A DNA stretch of 64,000 nt from an uncultured Prolixibacteraceae bacterium (GCA_937915865.1 CALGIG010000044.1:1-64000), one strand, 5' to 3'. Shown: positions 25,452 through 35,316, counted from the first letter of the stretch. Made by a program: numbers and translations. Notes: generated from the sequence alone by a model not told the origin.

Positions 25452-28400
25452 ATGAAAACAGGATTTTTACTTGTATTTATTCTTGCATTAAGTATCCTGA
25501 ATGGGATTGCTCAATCAAGGGTACTTACCGGGAAAGTTACTTCATCAGAGGATGGATCACCCATTCCCGGGGTAACCATTTCGGTGAAAGGGACTTCCCT
25601 GGGAACTGTTACCAACATGGATGGTATTTATACTATTACCATTCCCACTACGGCTAAGGAGGTAGTTTTCTCGTTTGTTGGGATGGCTAGCCGGGAAATT
25701 CAGGTCACTGCTTCAAACAAACTTGATGTCGTTTTGTCGCCAGATGTGGTTCATGTTGATGAAGTTGTAGTAACTGCGCTAGGTATTTCAAGGGAAAAGA
25801 AGTCGTTGACTTATTCGGCAACCGAAGTTAAGTCTGATGAATTGATTAAAGCAAATGAAGCCAACATAGTCACTTCCCTATCGGGGAAAGTTGCTGGGGT
25901 ACAGATATCTAATTCGAGCGGTTTGGCTGGTGGATCGTCGCGTATAACCATTCGTGGAGTGTCGTCATTAAAAGGGAATAACCAGCCGTTGTTCGTAATC
26001 GATGGTGTTCCATTCGACAACAGGGAATACAACTTTGATGAAAGTGACGAGGATGAGGCCTTATTTTATGGTTCCACTGCAAATACCGGAGTTGATATTG
26101 ACCCTAACCAGATTGCTACGATGACAGTTTTAAAAGGTGCTGCCGCTACTGCTCTTTATGGGTCGAGGGCTGCCAATGGTGTAATCCTTATTACCACCAA
26201 AAGTGGCATTGCGTCTAAAGGTGCGGTGATCACATTTAGTTCGCGTGCCGGGTTCGATAAAATCAGGCCGAACAAGCTCCAAAATACTTATGGTTTGGGC
26301 ACCAATGGGATATACATCGATGGCGAAACCCAGAAATCGTCGTGGGTTTGGGGACCGCGCCTCGACACAACCGACATCAAAACCTACGACAGATGGGCGA
26401 TTTTCGATATTGGCAAGACCTATGAAAACTCGCTGAGCGTCCAGGGCGGTAATGAAAAATCGGGCTATTTTGTCAGTGCCAGCGCCTTGAACCAAACGGG
26501 TACCGTCCCCAACAACACACTCGACCGCTACAGCTTTATGGCCAAGTTCAACACCCAACTGGGCGAAAGGCTTACGATCGGGGCCAAACTGGAGTACGTC
26601 AATACCAAAAACGACCGCCTGAGCGAGGGCAACGAGAATAGCTCGATCATGTGGACCATACTCACCTGCCCGCCTACCTATAACATCTATCCAGCCGTTG
26701 ATGCCAACGGGGTGCAGCGCCTATGGCGCACCCCTACTCGAAACAACGCTTATTGGCTCATCGACAATACGTTGTTCAGCGATAGCCGCGACCGTTTTGC
26801 ACCAACGTTCAACTTCGAATACAAATTACTTCCCTGGTTAAAGATAAAAGGCACCATGGGAACCGACTACTACTCCTCATCGACGAGCTATCACGAAAAC
26901 GTGGGTGCCCGCGGTTCCTATCCCACCGGAAGGATAATCGAATCGGAACGTACCCGAAGGGAAGTGAATTCGGATATTATGCTATCGGGCGACCAAAGTT
27001 TTGGCCAGAAGATGAAGCTCGATTTCATGGTGGGGCACAACATCAACTCGCAATTTTATAGTGCAAAAACAGTAAAGGCGACCGATTTTATCATCCCCGG
27101 TTTTTACAACCTTTCGAATTGCAAGGTTTACGACCCGATGGAAGCAACTACCCGAAAACGGATGGTGAGCGTTTACGGTTCGGCCACCTGGTCGTACGAC
27201 AATTACCTGTATGTTACGGCTACCGGGCGAAACGACTGGTCATCGACCCTTCCCATAGGCGAAAATTCCTATTTCTATTCGTCGATTAGTTCAGGACTGA
27301 TTTTCAGCGAGGCCTTGAGATTAAAAAATAACTGGTTCGACTTTGGCAAGCTTCGTCTTTCGTATGCACAGGTAGGCAACGACGCCCCCGAATACGCCAC
27401 GGTAACCAGCTATTACAAAGCATCCATCGACGACGGGCAAAGAGGCGTGATTAATTTCCCATATAATGGCGTTGGAAGTTACCTTGAATCGAATATAATG
27501 GGAAACCCCGATTTGAAGCCCGAGCAAAGCAATGAATTGGAAGCCGGCCTCGAACTAAAGTTCCTCAACAACAGAGCTTCTCTCGATCTTACCTGTTACG
27601 ACAAAACTAGTAAGGACCAAATCCTTAGCGCGCCCACAGCTCCTGAAACCGGTTTTGGCAGCAGGGTGGTTAATGCAGCTGAAATAAAAAACAAGGGCGT
27701 TGAGGTCCAGCTAAGTCTTACCCCATTGGTAATAAACGATTTCAGTTGGGAAATTAACCTGAACTATTCGAAAAACAACAACAAGGTTATCAGCCTTACT
27801 GAAGGGGTCAGCAGTATCCGTCTGGCAGGCTTCGACAAACCTGGAATTTTCGTCATGGCCGACCAACCGTATGGCGTGATTTGGGGGTCGCGATTTTTGC
27901 GTAACGACAAAGGACAGTTGTTGGTTGACGACGATGGTTACGAACTCGTTGACTCGGAAAGTGGTCCAATTGGCAATGCCATGCCCAACTGGATTGGTGG
28001 CATTCGTAGTACGTTTACATGGAAGGGCATCTCGGTCTCCGCTTTTATCGATACCCGTCAGGGTGGCGATGTTTATAACCTCGACGAGTATTACACCAAA
28101 GCTTATGGCACCTCGTGGTTCACGCGCGACCGCGAACACCCAATTGTTGTCGATGGTATTCGCCAATCCGACGGGAAAGTCAACACAACCGAAATCACCG
28201 ATTTGCGCACTTATTGGTATTCAAATAGCAATACCGACGAAGCGAACGTTCAGGATGCCAGTTTCGTCCGTTTGCGTGATGTCTCAATCAGCTACGAATT
28301 TCCCAAGAACTTGCTCAACAAATTTTCAGTTAAAGGCTTGTCATTTACCTTATCGGGACGAAACCTATGGCTCAAAACGTCGGACAACTTTACCGGTTCT

Positions 28401-28505
28401 GACCCGGAAAACAGCTTGTACGGGAGTGGGAATGGTCAAGGCTTGACCAACATGGCCGTGCCTTCGAGCAAGAGCATCAACTTCGCTATTAAATTAACAT
28501 TATAA
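25452..28505 (+). CDS. SusC/RagA-type TonB-dependent outer-membrane transporter (1)
   Basis: 1017 residues. A signal peptide is followed by a carboxypeptidase-D-like beta-sandwich (VLTGKVTSSEDGSPIPGVTI...), the VDEVVVTALG segment that marks SusC proteins, a plug domain with IRGVSS and LFVIDGVPFDN, the YGSRAANGVILITTK block, and a 22-strand barrel. It pairs with the SusD-type gene four bases downstream to import a bulky nutrient across the outer membrane. No glycosidase, protease or sigma/anti-sigma genes adjoin, so the substrate is unknown. By eye, base composition becomes richer in G and C from about 26230 on. Confidence 0.94.
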   Translation: MKTGFLLVFILALSILNGIAQSRVLTGKVTSSEDGSPIPGVTISVKGTSLGTVTNMDGIYTITIPTTAKEVVFSFVGMASREIQVTASNKLDVVLSPDVVHVDEVVVTALGISREKKSLTYSATEVKSDELIKANEANIVTSLSGKVAGVQISNSSGLAGGSSRITIRGVSSLKGNNQPLFVIDGVPFDNREYNFDESDEDEALFYGSTANTGVDIDPNQIATMTVLKGAAATALYGSRAANGVILITTKSGIASKGAVITFSSRAGFDKIRPNKLQNTYGLGTNGIYIDGETQKSSWVWGPRLDTTDIKTYDRWAIFDIGKTYENSLSVQGGNEKSGYFVSASALNQTGTVPNNTLDRYSFMAKFNTQLGERLTIGAKLEYVNTKNDRLSEGNENSSIMWTILTCPPTYNIYPAVDANGVQRLWRTPTRNNAYWLIDNTLFSDSRDRFAPTFNFEYKLLPWLKIKGTMGTDYYSSSTSYHENVGARGSYPTGRIIESERTRREVNSDIMLSGDQSFGQKMKLDFMVGHNINSQFYSAKTVKATDFIIPGFYNLSNCKVYDPMEATTRKRMVSVYGSATWSYDNYLYVTATGRNDWSSTLPIGENSYFYSSISSGLIFSEALRLKNNWFDFGKLRLSYAQVGNDAPEYATVTSYYKASIDDGQRGVINFPYNGVGSYLESNIMGNPDLKPEQSNELEAGLELKFLNNRASLDLTCYDKTSKDQILSAPTAPETGFGSRVVNAAEIKNKGVEVQLSLTPLVINDFSWEINLNYSKNNNKVISLTEGVSSIRLAGFDKPGIFVMADQPYGVIWGSRFLRNDKGQLLVDDDGYELVDSESGPIGNAMPNWIGGIRSTFTWKGISVSAFIDTRQGGDVYNLDEYYTKAYGTSWFTRDREHPIVVDGIRQSDGKVNTTEITDLRTYWYSNSNTDEANVQDASFVRLRDVSISYEFPKNLLNKFSVKGLSFTLSGRNLWLKTSDNFTGSDPENSLYGSGNGQGLTNMAVPSSKSINFAIKLTL

Positions 28506-28509
28506 ACCG

Positions 28510-29991
28510 ATGATTATGAATACTATATATAAAACCGCGTTTCTTTTGGCCTTGTTGGTCAGCCTTAGTGGTTGCTCAAACTGGCTCGACATTAACAAGG
28601 ACCCTGATTCGCCTACCGAAGATGTAATTATTGAAAGCGTACTGCTGCCCGGCATCGAAACCAGTGTGTCGTTCGAATTGGCTGGTGGTTATCCGGCCAG
28701 GTACCCTAACGCCTGGGTGGGGCAATACGCTTTTAACGGCCTTGGCCCCGATGTCCAAACGTTCAAGATACTGGATGCCGATGTGAACAATACTTGGGAA
28801 TATGCTTTGTATACCAATGTGTTAAAAAATTTGAATATACTTATTCAAAAGGCTGATGCCAATAAAAACACTCATTTTAAAGGTATTGGGCAAATTTTGA
28901 TGGCTTATTGCCTGGCGGTCACAACCGACCTGTGGGGCAGCGTCCCATACTCCCAAGCTTTTCAGCCTATTACTTACCCCAAACCCAAATTCGACACGCA
29001 GGAAGAAATTTATACTGCCATTTTCAAGCTACTCGACGAAGCAATTACCAACCTGGGATCCACAGCTATTCAATCGGCCTCGCCCGACGATGTTGATTTG
29101 TTTTATTGGGGCGACCTGACTCAATGGAAAAAGCTGGCCTATACGCTGAAAGCCAGGTATGCCATGAGGTTGTCGTACGTCAAAGGTGGTGCTGCTCAGG
29201 CCGATATTGTTTTAGCGGCCCTGGCCAACGGGTTCGAAAGCAACAGCGACGATGCCGATTTTGTTTATTTCGACAAAACTGCCGCCGAAAATCCGTGGTA
29301 CCAAAATATGAGCAAATTCAATTTACTTTATCTGGACATAAATACTTATAATATCCTGAAAAAGTACAACGACCCGCGATTACATGTTTTTGCTGAACCG
29401 ACTTATGCAGGCGATCAGATAGGTGAGATTGTCCCTCATCAGAACGGGTTACTCACAACTTTGCCTGGCGTAACCTCCAAACTGGCAATCGAACGCACTG
29501 AGTATGACGAGGGCGAATCTGTTTCACCATGCTTCATAACCAAGTCAACACCAGTTGCGTTAATCACTTTTGCAGAAGCCTGTTTCCTGAAATCGGAAGC
29601 TTATCTTTGGAAAAATGACTACGCGAACGCCTACAAATACTTAAAAGAAGGGACTAGTGCCAGTATGCTGAAACTGCAACAGGACGATGCTCCGGCATTT
29701 ACACAGGAACAAGCTAATGCTTTCGTGGCCTCGCTACCCCCCTTACCCACCACATTCGAAAATGCTCAAAAAATGATTATAGAGCTAAAATATATCGCGA
29801 ATTATCTGTCGCTGGAGAATTACAACGATTACAGACGGACTCATTATCCGGTTGTGATTTTGCCTATTGATGCTCAATATTCCAACGTTCCGGTACGGTT
29901 CCCTTATGGTACCAGTCCTAAATTATATAATAAAGATAATGTTCCAACAATAAATTTTGTAACCGACAAGCTTTGGTGGGATAAAAAGTAA
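28510..29991 (+). CDS. SusD/RagB-type surface lipoprotein (SusD-like 2 family)
   Basis: 493 residues with a lipoprotein signal (LLVSLSGC) and the SusD-like fold: GIGQILMAYCLAVTTDLWGSVPYSQAF, an extended TPR-like helical core and the C-terminal NYNDYRRTHYP block typical of the second SusD family. It binds substrate over the SusC barrel encoded just upstream. The start could be ATG 28510 or 28516. Confidence 0.92.
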   Translation: MIMNTIYKTAFLLALLVSLSGCSNWLDINKDPDSPTEDVIIESVLLPGIETSVSFELAGGYPARYPNAWVGQYAFNGLGPDVQTFKILDADVNNTWEYALYTNVLKNLNILIQKADANKNTHFKGIGQILMAYCLAVTTDLWGSVPYSQAFQPITYPKPKFDTQEEIYTAIFKLLDEAITNLGSTAIQSASPDDVDLFYWGDLTQWKKLAYTLKARYAMRLSYVKGGAAQADIVLAALANGFESNSDDADFVYFDKTAAENPWYQNMSKFNLLYLDINTYNILKKYNDPRLHVFAEPTYAGDQIGEIVPHQNGLLTTLPGVTSKLAIERTEYDEGESVSPCFITKSTPVALITFAEACFLKSEAYLWKNDYANAYKYLKEGTSASMLKLQQDDAPAFTQEQANAFVASLPPLPTTFENAQKMIIELKYIANYLSLENYNDYRRTHYPVVILPIDAQYSNVPVRFPYGTSPKLYNKDNVPTINFVTDKLWWDKK

Positions 29992-30024
29992 AGTATTGGA
30001 TGTATTTTATAGCAATTCTGTTTG

Positions 30025-30055
30025 AGGCTGGCTCTGAATGGGTCAGCCTTTTTTT
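30025..30055 (+). terminator. Intrinsic terminator after first susCD pair
   Basis: AGGCTGGCTC pairs with GGGTCAGCCT (one or two wobbles), followed by seven T. Confidence 0.8.
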
Positions 30056-30123
30056 AAATTCTTTAACTGAAGATTGATTGATGGTTAATCGTCTTGTAAT
30101 CTTTTAGTTGCTACTTGCACATG

Positions 30124-30131
30124 TAATTTTG
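30124..30131 (+). promoter_or_regulatory. Candidate -7 element for the phosphoesterase gene
   Basis: TAATTTTG matches TAnnTTTG, 11 bases before the ATG at 30143, with TTTT at 30102-30105 near the -33 position. Confidence 0.45.
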
Positions 30132-30142
30132 TAACAGCAAGT

Positions 30143-30994
30143 ATGCACGACGAAGTTCGTAAAATCTATATCTCTGTAATTTCCGATGTACACCTGGCAA
30201 CTCACGCCAGTAAGGCCAAAACCCTGCTTGTTTATTTAAAATCAATTGACCCAGACATTCTTGTATTGAATGGCGACATCATCGATTCGTGGCGTTTCAG
30301 CAAAAATTACTTTCCCAAATCGCATTTAAAAGTAATACGTCAATTGCTTAAGATGGTTGAAAAGGGTGTAAGGATTGTTTATATAACTGGTAATCATGAT
30401 GATGTATTCCGAAAATTTAATAACATCAAACTCGGTAATTTCAGTATTGTCAATCAATTGGAGTTGAATGTTGATGGGAAAAAAAACTGGATATTTCACG
30501 GCGATGTGTTCGATCATATCATTCATCATTCGCCTTGGCTGGCTAAACTTGGTGCAGCCGCTTATGGTTTCCTGACAGTTTTCAATAAAGTAATTAACGT
30601 TTTCCTGAAGTTGTTGGGTGGAAAAGAAATGATTTTATATAAATCGATGAGCGATCGTATAGCAAGACATGGAAAAGTGTTAACCAATTTTGAAAAAGCT
30701 ATTGCCAATGCTGCTGCAAGTAAGAATATGAATGTGGTAATTTGCGGCCACACTCATATTCCTGTTGATAAACAGATTAGTACAGATAAAGGCGCTGTGA
30801 GATATATCAATTGCGGCGATTGGGTTGAACATTTTTCGGCTGCCGAGTTTTGTAATGGCGAATGGAGCATTGTTTATACGCCTGACGAAGTTGTTGAAGT
30901 TGGTGATTCGCCTGAAGATGAACTATTTATTCCAAATAAAAAACAGGTTTATAAATCAATTGTTGAGGAGTTGGCTGTTGCCTCTTTTTTTTAG
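30143..30994 (+). CDS. LpxH-like UDP-2,3-diacylglucosamine hydrolase family phosphoesterase
   Basis: A calcineurin-like metallophosphoesterase with all five motifs: SDVHLA (D15, H17), NGDIID, TGNHDD, FHGDVFDH and GHTHIP. Length (283) and order fit the LpxH-like family COG2908, which in this phylum is thought to hydrolyse UDP-2,3-diacylglucosamine in lipid A synthesis or to act on another nucleotide-sugar. The adjacent downstream glycosyltransferase (31056) is probably in the same operon and supports a role in the envelope. A true LpxH role is not proven by sequence. Confidence 0.85.
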   Translation: MHDEVRKIYISVISDVHLATHASKAKTLLVYLKSIDPDILVLNGDIIDSWRFSKNYFPKSHLKVIRQLLKMVEKGVRIVYITGNHDDVFRKFNNIKLGNFSIVNQLELNVDGKKNWIFHGDVFDHIIHHSPWLAKLGAAAYGFLTVFNKVINVFLKLLGGKEMILYKSMSDRIARHGKVLTNFEKAIANAAASKNMNVVICGHTHIPVDKQISTDKGAVRYINCGDWVEHFSAAEFCNGEWSIVYTPDEVVEVGDSPEDELFIPNKKQVYKSIVEELAVASFF

Positions 30995-31055
30995 GTTAGA
31001 TGTGATAAAAATTTATGGCAATTGTAAATAGTAAAACATTAAATAGTAAATCAAT

Positions 31056-32066
31056 ATGACTAAAATACTTTACGCCATACAAGGAACTGGAAATGGGCAT
31101 TTGGCAAGGGCTACAGAAATTGTCCCTATTCTGAAATCGATGGCACATACTGATGTGCTGGTGAGCGGTACTCAGGCCGACCTGAATGTTCCGTTTTCGA
31201 TAGATTATAAGCTGAAAGGGTTGAGTTTTATAATTGGGCAAAGTGGTGGCGTTGATTTGATTAAAACAGCACAAAAATTACATATAAGACAGTTTGTCAA
31301 AGACATCAGGAATTTACCGGTTGATCAGTACGACATAGTAATCAACGATTTTGAACCAGTGTCGGCCTGGGCTTGCTGGTTGCGTGGGAAAGAATGTATT
31401 GGATTAAGTCATCAAAATGCTGTTTTACATCCATCAGCTCCAAAACCCGATTTTAATGATATTGTCGGGAAGTTGATACTAAAATATTATGCCCCCGTTA
31501 ACCAAAAGTTTGGGTTTAATTTTAAACCTTCTTTCCCTTATATCTTCCCACCTGTCATTCGAGGCGACATCCGCAATGCTGAATCATCCCAAAAACCTTA
31601 TTACACGGTCTATTTGCCGGCGTACAGCGATCAGCAGATTATTGATGTTTTATCCGGTATACCGGAAATCGAATGGCAGGTTTTCTCAAAACATTCGAAA
31701 AATATATATTCAATCGGAAACATTAATTTTCAGCCAGTTTCGCTCGAAAAATTTACCGAAAGTTTCCTTAATTGCACCGGGTTATTGTGTACCGCTGGTT
31801 TCGAGGGACCTGCCGAAGCTATTTATTTAGGCAAAAAACTGTGCGTTATCCCTATGAAAAAACAGTATGAACAGTATTGTAATGCAGCATTCTTGAAATC
31901 GATGGGAATCCGGGTCCTCGAAAAATTCTCAACTTCAGGAGCGATTTTATCAGAATGGGTAAAAAGCGACGATGTTTTGCATGTAAAATATCCTGATATC
32001 ACGATTCAAATACTTGAAGATATTATTAGCAAACATTCGTGTAAAACCATCTTTTCGTTCATCTAA
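31056..32066 (+). CDS. Glycosyltransferase, MurG-like GT-B fold (family 1-type)
   Basis: 336 residues beginning MTKILYAIQGTGNGHLARA, the glycine loop of a GT-B enzyme, with the C-terminal donor site TGLLCTAGFEGPAEAIYLGKKLCVIPMKKQYEQ. This is the group often annotated as glycosyl transferase family 1/UDP-sugar transferase. It has no signal peptide or membrane segment. It lies 61 bases after the LpxH-like gene and converges with the DUF4130-type gene. Acceptor and sugar are unknown. Confidence 0.82.
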   Translation: MTKILYAIQGTGNGHLARATEIVPILKSMAHTDVLVSGTQADLNVPFSIDYKLKGLSFIIGQSGGVDLIKTAQKLHIRQFVKDIRNLPVDQYDIVINDFEPVSAWACWLRGKECIGLSHQNAVLHPSAPKPDFNDIVGKLILKYYAPVNQKFGFNFKPSFPYIFPPVIRGDIRNAESSQKPYYTVYLPAYSDQQIIDVLSGIPEIEWQVFSKHSKNIYSIGNINFQPVSLEKFTESFLNCTGLLCTAGFEGPAEAIYLGKKLCVIPMKKQYEQYCNAAFLKSMGIRVLEKFSTSGAILSEWVKSDDVLHVKYPDITIQILEDIISKHSCKTIFSFI

Positions 32067-32073
32067 ACTGTTT

Positions 32074-32838
32074 TTACCATTTCTCAGGAAGGTATTTCCA
32101 GAAGCGTTGAGGAAGGTATTGCCGATGTACTTTTTCGTTTCTTCGTTCTTCAATGCAAATGCTTTTGAAGTATTGTTTCCATAATCTCTGGAAGAGCTTT
32201 TCATCTTCAGCCAGTATTGACGGATGTAATTGTCCGCTTTGAGGGTTAACTTGCATGTCGTCAAACACAATTCTGGTTACAGTTTTTAAGTCGTACAAAA
32301 ATCCGTAGTTACGTCTTAAGTCGTAAATAATCCAGTTTTGATCGGCAAAACGGTCGCGGAAATGAGGAATACACAGTGGAAGTACATTGTACATAGGGGC
32401 ATACGAGGCATAATAACTACCTTCAATTGTTTTTTGAAACCGTGTAAACATGTGAATTCGCTGTGCCTCGCGACAAACTTTCTGGTGCAGTTTATTGAAT
32501 TCTACCACTATGGGCACTGAAAAATTAGTTTCTTCGTTTTTTTCTGAATCAATGATCAGCCTAACATATTTTATTAGAAGCATCGGCGTTTCCTGAGTTT
32601 CTGATAGAAAAACGCGGTATATGCGGTGAGCATTATCTTCCGACGATTTTTTCACGATTCCGTTCCAAACCCTTTCCGCTTTAGTTTCGTCGGTTACAAC
32701 CAGCGTGTCCGACCCGAACAAAACAGTCTGGCTTCCTTCTCCCGAAAGTATTTCATCAGGAAATTGTTTGCTGTTATAGCATTCGAAAACCAGTGTCAGA
32801 AAGCCTTCGAATGTATTATCAAAAGAATAGATATTCAC
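32074..32838 (-). CDS. DUF4130-type DNA-metabolism protein
   Basis: 254 residues of the TIGR03915-like family, which almost always lies next to a radical-SAM protein of the TIGR03916 type, as here. The C-terminal block NVLPLCIPHFRDRFADQNWIIYDLRRNYGFLYD is the hallmark. In other bacteria the same domain is fused to uracil-DNA-glycosylase-like domains, so a role in nucleic acid repair or modification is suspected but untested. Its partner starts 202 bases upstream on the same strand. Confidence 0.85.
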   Translation of the reverse strand: MNIYSFDNTFEGFLTLVFECYNSKQFPDEILSGEGSQTVLFGSDTLVVTDETKAERVWNGIVKKSSEDNAHRIYRVFLSETQETPMLLIKYVRLIIDSEKNEETNFSVPIVVEFNKLHQKVCREAQRIHMFTRFQKTIEGSYYASYAPMYNVLPLCIPHFRDRFADQNWIIYDLRRNYGFLYDLKTVTRIVFDDMQVNPQSGQLHPSILAEDEKLFQRLWKQYFKSICIEERRNEKVHRQYLPQRFWKYLPEKW

Positions 32839-33040
32839 ACGTAAATATAGTTATTAATTTATTGAATATTAGATGTGTATATATGGAATTCCATGCCATA
32901 AAAAGTGGTTTTTTCCACAAGGTTTACATGGCCTTTCGTGCCTCCACCTTGAAAATTGTTACCATGGCATGATCGTTTCATTTGTTAAGGGTTTCGTGAT
33001 GCGGTTGCAGGTAACTGGTAAACCCTGTCGCACAATGTTT

Positions 33041-34321
33041 TTATCTTAGCACCGGTATTGTTGGGTAAAACATTTTTAATTGAATCGCAGAGTCGCTTGA
33101 TATTTGTTTTTTGTCGATCAGAAGCTGACGGACAATTTCAGGTTTCAAATCCTGCACGTTTCTTGAGCGTAATTCATTGCATGTAATGAAATATTGGGCA
33201 CGTTTCATCACTACACCCATTTTTTTGAGGTGTGATGAATTGAGCCTGTTATGTTTCCTTGCCATCAGGATCAATTGTACTGATTTGGTGCCTACGCCCG
33301 GAATGCGAAGCAACATTAGCGGATCAGCTGTATTCACATCAACTGGGAAAAGATGTGGGTTTCGCAAAGCCCAGGTAACTTTCGGATCAAGTTCCAAATC
33401 TAGGTTGGGATTTTCGTCATTTACTATTTCATTATTTCTGAAACCATAAAAGCGCAATAGCCAATCAGCCTGGTAAAGTCGATGTTCGCGCCGGAGTGGT
33501 GGAGTAATCAATGCGGGTAACCTGTTGTCGTAGGTATTTACCGGAATGTATCCCGAATAATAAACCCGCTTCAAATCGCGCCTGGTATAAAGCGCCGCCG
33601 AAAGCTTGAGTATAGTATTGTCGGTATCGTTAGTGGCGCCGATTATCAATTGAGTGCTCTGCCCGGATGGACTGAATTGTGGGGCATTTCTGTATTTTTT
33701 GCGTTCTTCTTTTGCTTCAGTTATTCCTGATGAGATCATTTTCATTGGCTCCAGAATGCTTTTATAGTCTTTGTCTGGAGCCAGAACTTTCAGGTTTCCT
33801 TCACTCGGAATTTCGATATTTACACTTAATCGGTCAGCCCATCTACCAGCTTCAGAAACCAGTTGCTGGCTGGCTCCAGGGATAGTTTTCATGTGTATGT
33901 ATCCGTTATACCGATGTTCTGTCCGCAGTTTTTTCACCACCGAAACCATTCTCTCCATCGTATGGTCGGGGCTAACCAATACTCCTGAACTAAGAAATAG
34001 TCCTTCAATATAATTCCGACGGTAAAACTCGATGGTCAAATCAGCAATCTCGTCAGGAGTGAATGAAGTGCGCTGAATATCATTGCTTTTGCGATTATAG
34101 CAGTACGCACAATCGAATATACAATAATTGCTGAGCATGATTTTCAGTAACGAAATGCACCTTCCATCTTCAGCAAAACTGTGGCAAATGCCCCATGCAG
34201 CAGCATTTCCTATTCCTCCAGATGTATTACTGCGCTTGGTTCCGCTTGAAGCACACGAAACATCATATTTAGCTGCACCGGCCAGTATTTTCAATTTTTC
34301 AAGACTGCTTTCGGAAATCAT
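33041..34321 (-). CDS. Putative DNA modification/repair radical-SAM protein
   Basis: 426 residues with the radical-SAM [4Fe-4S] cluster motif CIFDCAYC (C67, C71, C74), a TIM-barrel core with SSGV, and a C-terminal helix-hairpin-helix element LRIPGVGTKSVQLILMARK that suggests DNA binding. Cys residues at 23, 46 and 55 are also conserved-looking and could ligate a second cluster. It matches the TIGR03916-type family, whose chemistry is not known to me. The partner protein is encoded just downstream (32074-32838). Confidence 0.9.
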   Translation of the reverse strand: MISESSLEKLKILAGAAKYDVSCASSGTKRSNTSGGIGNAAAWGICHSFAEDGRCISLLKIMLSNYCIFDCAYCYNRKSNDIQRTSFTPDEIADLTIEFYRRNYIEGLFLSSGVLVSPDHTMERMVSVVKKLRTEHRYNGYIHMKTIPGASQQLVSEAGRWADRLSVNIEIPSEGNLKVLAPDKDYKSILEPMKMISSGITEAKEERKKYRNAPQFSPSGQSTQLIIGATNDTDNTILKLSAALYTRRDLKRVYYSGYIPVNTYDNRLPALITPPLRREHRLYQADWLLRFYGFRNNEIVNDENPNLDLELDPKVTWALRNPHLFPVDVNTADPLMLLRIPGVGTKSVQLILMARKHNRLNSSHLKKMGVVMKRAQYFITCNELRSRNVQDLKPEIVRQLLIDKKQISSDSAIQLKMFYPTIPVLR

Positions 34322-34443
34322 TGTTTTATTATTTTGACAACTTTGTAATCAAAATGGCCTAAACAAGATAATGGAATCTGTCAAAAGTCAGCTAAGTTTT
34401 GATGTTTTTTTCAATATCAAAGTTACTTTTAGAATATGCAAAA

Positions 34444-34482
34444 AAGCGAAAGGCTACTTGCCGAGCAAGTAGCCTTTCGCTT
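34444..34482 (-). terminator. Strong hairpin terminator after the SGNH hydrolase gene
   Basis: GCGAAAGGCTACTTG (34446-34460) pairs perfectly with CAAGTAGCCTTTCGC (34466-34480), loop CCGAG. On the minus strand it is followed by a run of U encoded by the A tract at 34440-34445. Confidence 0.85.
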
Positions 34483-34500
34483 GAACCGTTAGAATAAGTC

Positions 34501-35184
34501 CTATTTTTTCAATGCTTTTTTAATTGCGGCTTCGGCCAATGGTGCCATAATTTCATAACCTTGTTTGTTGGGATGAACTCCATCGCCTGAAAGTTTTTTT
34601 GGCAATCCTTTGCGATCGTCAACCATTGATGAATAGTAGTCGAGATATACGATCCCGTGGCTATTGGCATAATTTTGTATCATTTCGTTGAGCCTGATGA
34701 TTTTGGGCGCTGGTTCCAGTCCTGGCTTCCAGGGGTAATCAAAAGCGGGCAGAACGGAGCTGAGAATGACTTTAATTTTGTTGGCTTTGGCTAATTCGCA
34801 CATTGAAATCAGGTTATCCATAATCATTTCAAGGGTTGATGGGCCAGTGTTTCCTGCAATATCGTTGGTCCCGGCCAGGATTACCACCAATGCAGGTTTA
34901 AGGTTAATAACATCGGAGCGGAAACGAACCAGCATCTGCGGTGTTGTTTGGCCACTTATTCCACGATTAACATAGGGTTTGTTGGCGAAAAATTCGGGAC
35001 ATGTATTTATCCATCCTTCAGTAATAGAGTTTCCCATAAAAACAACACGTTTTTCGTCCTTAGCGGGTAATGGAAGCTTCGCATTTTGTTCCTTAAAACG
35101 TGAAGTGTTGGCCCAATCCTGGGCAATTATAACATTTGCAAAAATCGAAAATAAAATACAAAGGGCAAGTTTATCAGTTTTCAT
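34501..35184 (-). CDS. Secreted SGNH/GDSL-type hydrolase
   Basis: 227 residues with a signal peptide (ALCILFSIFANVIIAQ). Block I is FMGNSITEGW (S53 nucleophile), block III is GTNDIAG, and block V is D201-GV-H204. These are the catalytic residues of GDSL lipases and acetyl-xylan or acylhydrolases. No membrane anchor beyond the signal. The substrate is unknown; acetyl ester removal from envelope or dietary glycans is typical. It is monocistronic, with a hairpin on each side. Confidence 0.9.
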   Translation of the reverse strand: MKTDKLALCILFSIFANVIIAQDWANTSRFKEQNAKLPLPAKDEKRVVFMGNSITEGWINTCPEFFANKPYVNRGISGQTTPQMLVRFRSDVINLKPALVVILAGTNDIAGNTGPSTLEMIMDNLISMCELAKANKIKVILSSVLPAFDYPWKPGLEPAPKIIRLNEMIQNYANSHGIVYLDYYSSMVDDRKGLPKKLSGDGVHPNKQGYEIMAPLAEAAIKKALKK

Positions 35185-35241
35185 ACGGTTGGTTTAATTT
35201 ATTGTATATTAACTTGTTATTTTTTTATTTTGTATAACATA

Positions 35242-35271
35242 AAGAAGGCTACCTTATTGGGTAGCCTTCTT
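35242..35271 (-). terminator. Hairpin downstream of nrdJ
   Basis: AAGAAGGCTACC pairs with GGTAGCCTTCTT over a six-base loop. The U tract on the minus strand is modest (a T-rich stretch follows), so this is a probable terminator for the reductase gene. Confidence 0.65.
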
Positions 35272-35316
35272 GAAAATTAGTTTCTTGTGTATAAGGTAAA
35301 TTTGAACGAAATTTTC

